Assembly (NCBI GenBank): GCA_013813755.1
Contig: JACCRD010000183.1
Coordinates: 1 to 6,153 of the forward strand
Origin: Acidobacteriota bacterium
Lineage (GTDB): Bacteria; Acidobacteriota; Blastocatellia; Pyrinomonadales; Pyrinomonadaceae
Reading direction: 5' to 3'
DNA length: 6,153 nucleotides
The first letter of the stretch is position 1, and the number at the start of each line of letters is the position of its first letter. Positions 1 to 5,758 of this stretch are shown piece after piece. The notes beneath the pieces were generated by a model. That model ran no database searches and was not told where the DNA came from. It was given only the letters and a program-made list of their open reading frames with translations. Both the position numbers and the translations under genes were made by a program.

Positions 1-1150
1 AGACCTCCGCAACCGGTTCTGAGAAATTGTACATTTTCTGGTCGTCAATGTGATGCGGAAACAGATGCGTGTCGTAATTCAGCATGACAACCGATTTGCC
101 AATGCGGATGCGCGGCGGAAGCTGCAGTGCCGCGGCGCACGCCCAGCAAAGTCCCGGATTTCCGCCGTTTGCCTTTAGCGCGATTGAATCATAAAAATTC
201 TCGAGCGAGCAGTGCGGGCAATAAAAAATCGCGTCACGCAGACGAATCATTTCACCGCGCCATTCGCTTTCACGAACTCGCCCGTTAACCGGATCGCGCA
301 AACCGCTGGTAAAAGCGCGGATAAAAATATCGCGCAGAAATTGCGGGTAAATTCGCCAGAAGGCGAGCGCGTTGTCATGTATGCCGGCGACAGGTCGGTT
401 TGAATCGTCGTTCGGGTCGTAGATAAAAAGCGCGTCGGTGCCGTAAAGTTTCGTCATTGCGGGCAAATCGAGCGCCTTGATCGCCGCTTCTTTTTTGCCT
501 TCGAGCGGATGCGCGACCATCAGCATATAAAAAATCAGCACCGAGAGCGAAAACAAATCGGTCTGTGTACTGGGAACGGCTTCGCCGCGCACGATTTCCG
601 GAGCCATAAAACGCGGCGTTCCCAAAACTCCGAGAACGCCCGCGCCATCAACCGAAACATTGTCGTTATCGGCAATCAAAACATCGCCGTTGAGCGGGTC
701 GAAAAAAGCATTGCCGAAAGAGATGTCGCGGTAGCACAAACCTTGCGAATGAAGCAGCAGGTAATTGTGCGAAAGATTAAGCCCGGCAGTCGCCAGAGCG
801 CGAAAAGTCGGCTCGATTTTTCGCTTCATCAAATCAACGATATTCTTAAAACGCGAAGGGCGAAGCGGCATCACGTAACCGAATCCGGGAACGCCGTCGG
901 CAACGGTGATTTCCATCGGATAAAGAAAATGTTCGCTCGGCGCGCCTTTTCTAATCAGCAGTTCCATCGATGCGCGCTGCTCCGGCGTTGCCATATACGA
1001 AAAAAACCATTTCACCGCCACCGCTTCGCCGCCAAGCTGCGCTTTATAAACTTCGCCCTGTCCGCCCGCGCCGAGCAGCGTTTCAACCGTGCAGGACATT
1101 CCCGACGGCAGACATTGAATTGTTTGACCGGGTTTTAAGATTTGATCCAT
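1..1150 (-). CDS. Ser/Thr protein kinase with C-terminal zinc ribbon (3' end outside window)
   Basis: The first 383 residues of an eukaryotic-type (Hanks) protein kinase are present; the frame is open to the window edge, so the C-terminus is missing. Visible motifs are the glycine loop LGAGGQGEVY (26-35), ATP-site lysine in VAVKW (K47), catalytic loop YRDISFGN (140-147, D142 and N147), a DFG-equivalent DND (161-163), and the activation-segment end GTPRFMAPE (177-185) followed by TDLFSL (197-202). All core catalytic residues are kept, so it should be active, although the usual HRD and DFG read YRD and DND. After the kinase domain, CPHC (311-314) and CWAC (335-338) form a probable zinc ribbon. 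No membrane segment is seen in the part present. An in-frame TAA directly precedes the ATG, which fixes the earliest possible ATG start; a weak GGA lies about 10 nt upstream. The Q-containing glycine loop and DND resemble kinases of vWA/PP2C/kinase clusters (recalled, untested). Substrate is unknown. Confidence 0.93.
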   Translation of the reverse strand, partial: MDQILKPGQTIQCLPSGMSCTVETLLGAGGQGEVYKAQLGGEAVAVKWFFSYMATPEQRASMELLIRKGAPSEHFLYPMEITVADGVPGFGYVMPLRPSRFKNIVDLMKRKIEPTFRALATAGLNLSHNYLLLHSQGLCYRDISFGNAFFDPLNGDVLIADNDNVSVDGAGVLGVLGTPRFMAPEIVRGEAVPSTQTDLFSLSVLIFYMLMVAHPLEGKKEAAIKALDLPAMTKLYGTDALFIYDPNDDSNRPVAGIHDNALAFWRIYPQFLRDIFIRAFTSGLRDPVNGRVRESEWRGEMIRLRDAIFYCPHCSLENFYDSIALKANGGNPGLCWACAAALQLPPRIRIGKSVVMLNYDTHLFPHHIDDQKMYNFSEPVAEV

Positions 1151-1345
1151 TTATTTATTTTCCATTTCAAGCGCGGTCAACTTCGTATTTTTTATCAATC
1201 TGCTAACCGCCCGATTTTTCCTTTCGTCTGAAAATTCTGTGAAAAACTTATTGCCAACCGTTTTAAAAATTACCAATTTTTTTCTCAGATACTACATTTA
1301 AACATTTTCCCCGGAATATGAAAAATCATAATTCTTTTTTATACG

Positions 1346-1397
1346 AAAAACAGCGCGGAAGAAAAAGCCCCTAGCTCTTATCTCCGGCGCTGTTTTT
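1346..1397 (-). terminator. Long hairpin, candidate terminator or structured leader RNA
   Basis: The arms AAAAACAGCGC (1346-1356) and GCGCTGTTTTT (1387-1397) are perfectly complementary over 11 bp. Inside them a second stem forms, closing on a 5-nt loop. Read as minus-strand RNA, the inner stem pairs GGAG with CTTCC and AAGAGC with GCTTTT using G·U wobbles. The same positions read as plus-strand RNA give A·C mismatches, so the fold is better on the minus strand. The A/T ends would give a bidirectional terminator-like U-tract. No minus-strand gene lies just upstream, so it either ends a small or antisense transcript or sits in the kinase 5' leader, about 195 nt before its start codon. Confidence 0.5.
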
Positions 1398-1456
1398 TCG
1401 CACACTACCCTTGATAAGTGAATTTCAATTTGATTTCTAAAAACTTCTTCGCGGCA

Positions 1457-1482
1457 AATAATTTTATTGAAATAAAATTATT
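1457..1482. repeat. Perfect AT-only inverted repeat, 12-bp arms
   Basis: AATAATTTTATT (1457-1468) and AATAAAATTATT (1471-1482) are exact reverse complements separated by GA. The tight 2-nt spacing suits a dimeric DNA-binding site better than an RNA hairpin. It lies 115 bp before the M48 start codon and about 310 bp before the kinase start codon, between divergent genes. It could be an operator, but no regulator can be named, and AT-rich sequence makes such dyads easier to form by chance. Confidence 0.55.
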
Positions 1483-1559
1483 CTTTTATAGATTTGCAGA
1501 AATCATAAAAGCTAAACTTTTTGCATCTTCGCGGCGTTTAATACATCAAACTTACGAAT

Positions 1560-1588
1560 TTGAATTATTGGAAATATCTGTCTAAACT
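1560..1588 (+). promoter_or_regulatory. Weak candidate promoter of the M48 gene
   Basis: TTGAAT (1560-1565) and TAAACT (1583-1588) are separated by 17 bp and each matches four of six sigma-70 consensus bases. If real, transcription would start at about the ATG at 1597, giving a leaderless or nearly leaderless mRNA, which fits the missing Shine-Dalgarno sequence. The match is weak, and AT-rich DNA yields such pairs by chance. Confidence 0.2.
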
Positions 1589-1596
1589 TTTACATT

Positions 1597-2568
1597 ATGC
1601 CAAAAAAAGATTCAACTGCGGCGATTGCCGAAAAATATAGTGTTCGCTGTCGTTACTGCGGACAAAAAAATGCCGTCAAAGAAGATTATGTCAATGGCGA
1701 AGCCGTCTGCGGACGATGCCGTCTGCCGCTTTCCAACGCGCCGCACAAAAAGTTTGCCGATTTGAGCAAACACGAATACATCCATCCGGCTGACAGCAAA
1801 GCTCTCGCCGCGCTGCGGGCGATTCCGGGAATTGATTCGGCGCTCAAAAAGCTTCTAAGCGTGACGGGCGAATCCGCCATTCGCGTGACGTTTATGGCGA
1901 GCGCGGTGAAGGTTACGCCGCAACAATGCCCGGATTTGCACGCCAAACTGCAAGTCGCCTGCACGACACTCGGCGTTGATATGCCGGAGCTTTATATTCA
2001 GCAAAATCCGATTGTTAATGCTTTTACGGGTGGGGTCGAAAAGCCGATTATCGTTCTGCATTCGTCTCTGATTGAACGCCTGAGCGATGAAGAAGTCTTA
2101 GCGGTCATCGCGCACGAAGTCGGGCATATTCACGCCGAACACGTTCTTTATTTGACGGCGGCGCGTCTGCTTCTGGCAATTTCGACCATTCCGCTCGCAT
2201 CTTTGCCAATTGCCGCGATATTTAAAGAAATTCTGTCGGCGACGATGACCGGCGCGTTAATGGCTTGGGCGCGACGCGCGGAATTATCGTGCGACCGGGC
2301 GGCGCTGCTGGTGACCCAGGACCCACACGTCATCGGCAGAACAATGATGAAATTATGCGGCGGCACTTTCGCCTCCAAAATTGATTACGAATTGTTTTTA
2401 GAGCAAGCCCGCGAGTTTGAAAAAAATTACGACGAGAAAAAGCTCGACAAATTCTGGGCAGACATTCTTTCATCCGGCTTGTCGCACCCGTTCCCCGTCT
2501 GGCGCGTTTCGGAAATTTTGAAATGGGTTGACGACGGTCAATACGCGGAATTGATGAACAAGAAATAA
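1597..2568 (+). CDS. M48-family zinc metallopeptidase with N-terminal zinc ribbon
   Basis: This 323-residue protein is a predicted zinc endopeptidase of family M48, related to HtpX and the Ste24 group. The catalytic motif HEVGH is at 173-177 (zinc ligands H173 and H177, general base E174). The third ligand is probably E229 in ELSCD (229-233), the usual M48 ExxxD position. A hydrophobic stretch between them (about 184-213) may associate with the membrane, but there is no N-terminal signal or transmembrane helix as in HtpX, so the location is unclear. The N-terminus carries CRYC (18-21) and CGRC (38-41), a zinc ribbon whose spacing and CGRCxxPL ending resemble the N-terminal finger of thioredoxin 2 (TrxC). 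The ATG is preceded by AT-rich sequence with no Shine-Dalgarno. It is followed by cutA after 68 bp, possibly cotranscribed. Substrate is unknown; protein quality control is a guess from the family. Confidence 0.9.
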   Translation: MPKKDSTAAIAEKYSVRCRYCGQKNAVKEDYVNGEAVCGRCRLPLSNAPHKKFADLSKHEYIHPADSKALAALRAIPGIDSALKKLLSVTGESAIRVTFMASAVKVTPQQCPDLHAKLQVACTTLGVDMPELYIQQNPIVNAFTGGVEKPIIVLHSSLIERLSDEEVLAVIAHEVGHIHAEHVLYLTAARLLLAISTIPLASLPIAAIFKEILSATMTGALMAWARRAELSCDRAALLVTQDPHVIGRTMMKLCGGTFASKIDYELFLEQAREFEKNYDEKKLDKFWADILSSGLSHPFPVWRVSEILKWVDDGQYAELMNKK

Positions 2569-2576
2569 ATTTCCTG

Positions 2577-2627
2577 GTGGTAAATGGTAAGTGATAAGTT
2601 TTTGGGTTTTCACTTACCGATTACCAC
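2577..2627. repeat. Inverted degenerate-heptad repeat forming a hairpin
   Basis: The left arm GTGGTAAATGGTAAGTG (2577-2593) pairs with the right arm CACTTACCGATTACCAC (2611-2627) over 17 positions with two mismatches, leaving a 17-nt loop. Each arm is built from 7-nt units: GTGGTAA, ATGGTAA, GTGATAA on the plus strand, and GTGGTAA, TCGGTAA, GTGAAAA on the minus strand. It fills most of the gap between the M48 gene and cutA. No long T-run follows, so it is not a typical terminator. Similar units occur upstream of fabI. Confidence 0.7.
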
Positions 2628-2636
2628 TTTCCACAT

Positions 2637-2951
2637 ATGATCGTTATTTTAACGACATCTCCAACTATTGAGGAAGCAGAAGTTTTAGCGCGGAAAATTA
2701 TTGAAGCCAAACTCGCCGCGTGTGTGCAGGTTGTGCCGCAAGTTACTTCGTTTTATTTTTGGGAAACGGAAGTAATAAAAGATTCTGAACAACTACTTTT
2801 AATCAAAACCCTGCCTGAAAAATTTGACCGGTTAAAAGATTTTATTCAGAAAAATCACAGTTATGATGTGCCGGAAATTGTCGCACTGTCGGCGGAAAAA
2901 GTTTCGGAAAATTATTTAAACTGGATAAAAGATTCTATTGAAAAAATGTAA
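2637..2951 (+). CDS. cutA: CutA-family divalent-ion tolerance protein
   Basis: This complete 104-residue protein has the usual CutA1 length. Family signatures are the N-terminal TTSP (6-9), the AACVQVVP segment (27-34) followed by TSFYFW (37-42), HSYDVPEIVAL (74-84), and YLNWI (93-97) near the C-terminus. CutA proteins form very stable ferredoxin-like trimers, usually cytoplasmic. They were linked to copper and other divalent-metal tolerance in Escherichia coli, though the real function is debated. The start follows a heptad hairpin and has no visible Shine-Dalgarno, and the gene is visibly more AT-rich than the M48 gene before it. Cotranscription with the M48 gene is possible (68 bp gap, same strand). 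The stop codon lies 10 bp from the end of the convergent LOG gene. Confidence 0.95.
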   Translation: MIVILTTSPTIEEAEVLARKIIEAKLAACVQVVPQVTSFYFWETEVIKDSEQLLLIKTLPEKFDRLKDFIQKNHSYDVPEIVALSAEKVSENYLNWIKDSIEKM

Positions 2952-2961
2952 CGGCGCACTC

Positions 2962-3798
2962 TTACCCATTTTTGTCATCACTTTCATCAAATCCGCAACA
3001 TTTGATAATAAAATCAACCGCATCTTTCGGTGAATCCGTTAAATGAATCAAGCCCAAATCTTCAGCGTTAATGTTTTTTTCCTTGAGCATCGTTGAAGAA
3101 ATCCACGCCAGAAGTCCTTGCCAGTACTGCGAACCGAAAAGCACGACCGGAAAGTTGCGGATTTTCCTCGTTTGAATCAACGTGAGAGCTTCAAAAATTT
3201 CGTCCATCGTGCCGAAACCGCCGGGGAAAATTACGTATGCATTGCTGTATTTAATAAACATCGTCTTGCGAACGAAAAAATATTTAAATGATAAACCGCC
3301 GTTTTGATACGGATTATTAGCTTGTTCAAACGGCAATTCGATGTTGCAACCGATGCTTTTTCCGCCGGCTTCAAACGCGCCGCGATTTGTCGCCTCCATA
3401 ATTCCGGGTCCGCCGCCGGTGATAACTTCAAAACCGGCTTCCGCCAGTAATTTGCCGGTTTCGCGGGCGGCAACGTAATTTTCGTCTGTCTCAGGCGTGC
3501 GGGCTGAACCGAAAATTGAAACGCCGCGCGTGACGGTCGCCAATTCGTCAAATCCCTGCACAAATTCGCCTAAGATTCGAAAAACGCGCCACGAATCAGA
3601 GCTTTTAAATTTATCTTCCGGTTCCGGCGAGCGCAGCAAAACTTCGTCTTCAGTCGTCAGCCAATAAGATTTTTTCTCCAACTGTTTGGCTTCGGCGACA
3701 GTTTCCGGTTCAATCGGTTCGAGTTGATTTATTGGAGGAGAAGTTTTTAATTTGGATTTATTTTTGATTTCGTTTGGTTTTTTGTTTGTATCTGCCAT
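2962..3798 (-). CDS. LOG-family nucleotide 5'-monophosphate phosphoribohydrolase
   Basis: This 278-residue protein belongs to the LOG / TIGR00730 Rossmann-fold family, which cleaves nucleoside 5'-monophosphates to base plus ribose 5-phosphate; some members activate cytokinins, others act in nucleotide salvage. The signature motifs are GGGPGIMEATNRGA (128-141) and PGGFGTMDE (192-200), with a conserved RK pair at 177-178. The first 45 or so residues are lysine-, proline- and glutamate-rich, look disordered, and make it longer than minimal LOG proteins of about 200 residues. The first ATG is accepted because no other methionine precedes the core; the next is M134. There is no Shine-Dalgarno, only an A-rich leader. 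The start lies 12 bp after the fabI stop, so the two are probably one operon read fabI first. The actual substrate cannot be told from sequence. Confidence 0.9.
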   Translation of the reverse strand: MADTNKKPNEIKNKSKLKTSPPINQLEPIEPETVAEAKQLEKKSYWLTTEDEVLLRSPEPEDKFKSSDSWRVFRILGEFVQGFDELATVTRGVSIFGSARTPETDENYVAARETGKLLAEAGFEVITGGGPGIMEATNRGAFEAGGKSIGCNIELPFEQANNPYQNGGLSFKYFFVRKTMFIKYSNAYVIFPGGFGTMDEIFEALTLIQTRKIRNFPVVLFGSQYWQGLLAWISSTMLKEKNINAEDLGLIHLTDSPKDAVDFIIKCCGFDESDDKNG

Positions 3799-3810
3799 TT
3801 TTTATTATTG

Positions 3811-4572
3811 TTAAACACCTATAATGTTAAAGCCACAGTCAACGTAAATTGTTTCGCCGGTAATGGCGGAAGCCAAATCGCTGACGAGAAAAAGCGCGGT
3901 GTTGCCAACCTCGCGCGCTTCGACATTGCGCCGCAGAGGAGATTTGTCCGCAATATTGTGGAGCATCGCGCCCATATTTTTTACGCCGCGAGCCGAAAGC
4001 GTGTTGATTGGTCCGGCGCTGATTGCGTTGACGCGAATGTTTTGTTTGCCCAAATCCTCGGCTAAGTATCTAACACTTGATTCAAGCGCGGCTTTGGCGA
4101 CGCCCATCACGTTGTAATTCTGCACAACTTTTTCCGCGCCGTAATAACTCATCGTCACGATGCTGCCGCCGTCTTTCATCAAAGGCGCGGCGGCGAGCGA
4201 TAACTGCGTGAGCGAAAACGCGCTGATTTCGAGAGCGGTCAGAAACGCCTCGCGCGAAGTCATCAGAAATTCGCCTTCGAGCGCTTCCTTCGGTGCGAAC
4301 GCGATTGAATGAACGAGAAAATCGAGTTTGCCAAATTCTTTTCCAACTAATTCAAATGCCGCGTCAACTTCCTCCTGATTCGTAACATCGCACGGAATGA
4401 CAACCGCGCCGTCCATATCTTTTGTCAATTTTTCGACATTCCCTTTCAAGCGTTCACCCTGATATGTAAACGCTAACTTCGCGCCCTTTTCGGCACACGC
4501 CTGCGCACACGCCCAGGCAATTGAACGCTGATTGGCGACACCAAAGATCATTCCAACTTTGTTTTCGAGCAT
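3811..4572 (-). CDS. fabI: Enoyl-[acyl-carrier-protein] reductase (NADH), FabI
   Basis: FabI catalyses the last reduction of each fatty-acid elongation cycle in the cytoplasm, turning trans-2-enoyl-ACP into acyl-ACP with NADH. The 253-residue protein is a short-chain dehydrogenase of full family length (E. coli about 262). Visible features are the cofactor-binding GVANQRSIAW (11-20), CDVT (61-64) and HSIAFAP (88-94). The active site is Y143, Y153 and K160, matching the Y-x9-Y-x6-K spacing of E. coli Y146/Y156/K163. A91 stands where E. coli has triclosan-contacting G93; alanine is also normal in other FabI proteins, so nothing follows about resistance. The ATG has no Shine-Dalgarno and lies just after a repeat-rich region. 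The LOG gene follows after 12 bp. A pfkB gene ends 123 bp upstream on the same strand. Confidence 0.97.
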   Translation of the reverse strand: MLENKVGMIFGVANQRSIAWACAQACAEKGAKLAFTYQGERLKGNVEKLTKDMDGAVVIPCDVTNQEEVDAAFELVGKEFGKLDFLVHSIAFAPKEALEGEFLMTSREAFLTALEISAFSLTQLSLAAAPLMKDGGSIVTMSYYGAEKVVQNYNVMGVAKAALESSVRYLAEDLGKQNIRVNAISAGPINTLSARGVKNMGAMLHNIADKSPLRRNVEAREVGNTALFLVSDLASAITGETIYVDCGFNIIGV

Positions 4573-4580
4573 AATTTTAT

Positions 4581-4695
4581 AAAGTGAAAAGTTTAAAATG
4601 TGGAAAAAGTGGAAAAGAAGTGAAAAGCTAGAAAGATTAAAAAGATTAACCGCAAGATTTTAATACAAACCTTGCTTTTTCACTTTTTCTCTTTT
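4581..4695. repeat. Second inverted heptad-type repeat region between pfkB-family gene and fabI
   Basis: The gap before fabI is filled with units such as GTGAAAA, GTGGAAA and GTGAAAAG on the plus strand (4584-4628) and the same kind of unit on the minus strand (4674-4691). The arms 4612-4628 and 4674-4691 pair almost throughout, with one wobble, one mismatch and one bulged base, around a 45-nt loop. The loop carries a tandem 9-mer AAAGATTAA (4632-4640 and 4641-4649). The layout matches the repeat before cutA: heptads pointing inward from both sides. The fabI promoter must lie here unless fabI is cotranscribed with the pfkB-family gene, but no good promoter match was found. Confidence 0.6.
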
Positions 4696-5628
4696 CTAAG
4701 CTGATGTTGCGCGTTCAAAAGGAATTTCTTCAAAATGCGTCATTCGCTTAAAGTTTCTGAAACGCTCGTTGATTTCATCCTGCGTGAGGCGGTCAACGCG
4801 CTCGGTGCCGAATTCTTCGACGTTGAACGAAGCCATCACCGAACCGTAAATCATCGCGCGGCGCAAGGCATCATCGGTTATTTCCACTTGGCTGGCGAGA
4901 TAACCCATAAAACCACCCGCAAACGTGTCGCCCGCGCCGGTCGGATCAAAAACGCTTTCGAGCGGGTAAGCCGGAATCGCAAAATAATCGTCTTTGGTAA
5001 AAAGCGCCGCGCCGTACTCACCGCGTTTAATCACCAAAGCCTTCGGACCCCAATCCATAATCTTTTTCGCGGCTTTGTGAATGTTTGGCTCGTCTGCCAA
5101 CTGACGCGCTTCGGCATCGTTAATAATTACGCAGTCAACAACTTTGATCGTGTCGATAACCACGTCTTTCATCGAATCAATCCAAAAATTCATCGTGTCC
5201 ATCGCCACAAACTCTGCTTCTGACTGCTCGCGCACTTGTTTTTGGAGCATCGGCAAAATGTTCGCCAAAAAAAGAAGGCGTGAATTTTTTGATTCTTCCG
5301 AAGGTTTCGGCTCGAACGTTTCAAACACATTAAGCTGCGTTTCCAGAGTGTGCGCCGTGTTCAAATCAAATTCATATTTCCCGCGCCAGAAAAAAGTTTT
5401 GCCGCCCGCGACAACTTCAATATCGTCGGTATTAATTTTATGACGCTCGAAAACCGCCCATTCCGCGTTGGTAAAATCGTTGCCGACGACACCGATGACA
5501 CGCACGTCCGTGAAAAAACTCGCCGCCAGCGCAAAGTGCGTTCCCGCGCCGCCAAGCATTTTGTCGCGCTTCCCAAAAGGCGTTTCCACCGCGTCAAACG
5601 CCACCGAACCTACAACTGTTAAAGACAT
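4696..5628 (-). CDS. PfkB-family (ribokinase-like) sugar or nucleoside kinase
   Basis: This complete 310-residue protein is a cytoplasmic ATP-dependent kinase of the ribokinase/PfkB family. The N-terminal GGAGTHFALAAS (26-37) is the first family signature, near the substrate site. N170-D-A-E173 matches the conserved NxxE motif for Mg/phosphate. DPTGAGDTFAGGF (228-240) is the second signature, with D234 as catalytic base and GAGD as the anion hole. The length is normal for the family. The substrate cannot be assigned: ribose, fructose, adenosine or another sugar are all possible. It has its own transcription start region, since a terminator lies 62 nt upstream (5690-5726). An AAAGGA sequence sits about 13 nt before the ATG, rather far for a ribosome binding site. 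The stop codon abuts the heptad-type repeat region. Confidence 0.92.
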   Translation of the reverse strand: MSLTVVGSVAFDAVETPFGKRDKMLGGAGTHFALAASFFTDVRVIGVVGNDFTNAEWAVFERHKINTDDIEVVAGGKTFFWRGKYEFDLNTAHTLETQLNVFETFEPKPSEESKNSRLLFLANILPMLQKQVREQSEAEFVAMDTMNFWIDSMKDVVIDTIKVVDCVIINDAEARQLADEPNIHKAAKKIMDWGPKALVIKRGEYGAALFTKDDYFAIPAYPLESVFDPTGAGDTFAGGFMGYLASQVEITDDALRRAMIYGSVMASFNVEEFGTERVDRLTQDEINERFRNFKRMTHFEEIPFERATSA

Positions 5629-5689
5629 TATAAATTATGTTTCCTTTGATATTTAATTTTCTGTTTGAAATAAAAATGCAGACTTATTC

Positions 5690-5726
5690 TAAAAATAAAA
5701 AAGCCGACGGTCAAAGCTCGCCGGCT
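5690..5726 (-). terminator. Intrinsic terminator of the bamD-like gene
   Basis: Read on the minus strand, AGCCGGCG pairs with CGTCGGCT across 8 bp including one G·U wobble, with a 9-nt loop, followed directly by TTTTTTATTTTT. On the plus strand the wobble becomes an A·C mismatch, so it acts on minus-strand transcripts. It begins about 32 nt after the stop codon of the bamD-like gene and separates it from the pfkB-family gene. Confidence 0.85.
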
Positions 5727-5758
5727 CGATAAAAGTTTATATCTAACAAATTCTCTGT

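Larger units (their letters stand above)
1151..1596. other. Divergent intergenic region, 446 bp, AT-rich
   Basis: This stretch separates the minus-strand kinase from the plus-strand M48 peptidase and must hold promoters for both. I find no convincing coding frame in it. It contains the long hairpin at 1346-1397 and the AT-only dyad at 1457-1482, listed separately. It also has a small 7-bp inverted repeat (1265-1281) and an imperfect dyad (1314-1334). It is much more AT-rich than the flanking genes. No promoter for the kinase could be assigned with confidence. Confidence 0.8.

Noticed and set aside
509..1138. Long plus-strand open frame of 209 codons opposite the kinase gene
   Set aside because: Its product is rich in Arg, His and Asn with no domain, while the minus strand holds a clear kinase with all motifs. 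It is the antisense shadow of that gene.
1265..1281. Inverted repeat AAAAATT-ACC-AATTTTT
   Set aside because: Only A/T pairs with short 7-bp arms in an AT-rich spacer; too weak to call a terminator or operator.
4299..4301. Alanine (A91) in place of E. coli FabI G93 as a sign of triclosan resistance
   Set aside because: Alanine is the normal residue at this place in triclosan-sensitive FabI proteins such as that of Staphylococcus aureus, so it does not indicate resistance.
4581..4695. CRISPR array or insertion-sequence remnant
   Set aside because: Units are short, degenerate and without spacers of uniform length; no transposase fragment or target-site duplication is visible.
4735..5223. Plus-strand open frame of 162 codons opposite the PfkB-family gene
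   Set aside because: The minus-strand frame carries both PfkB signatures; this frame has no recognisable feature and is a shadow.
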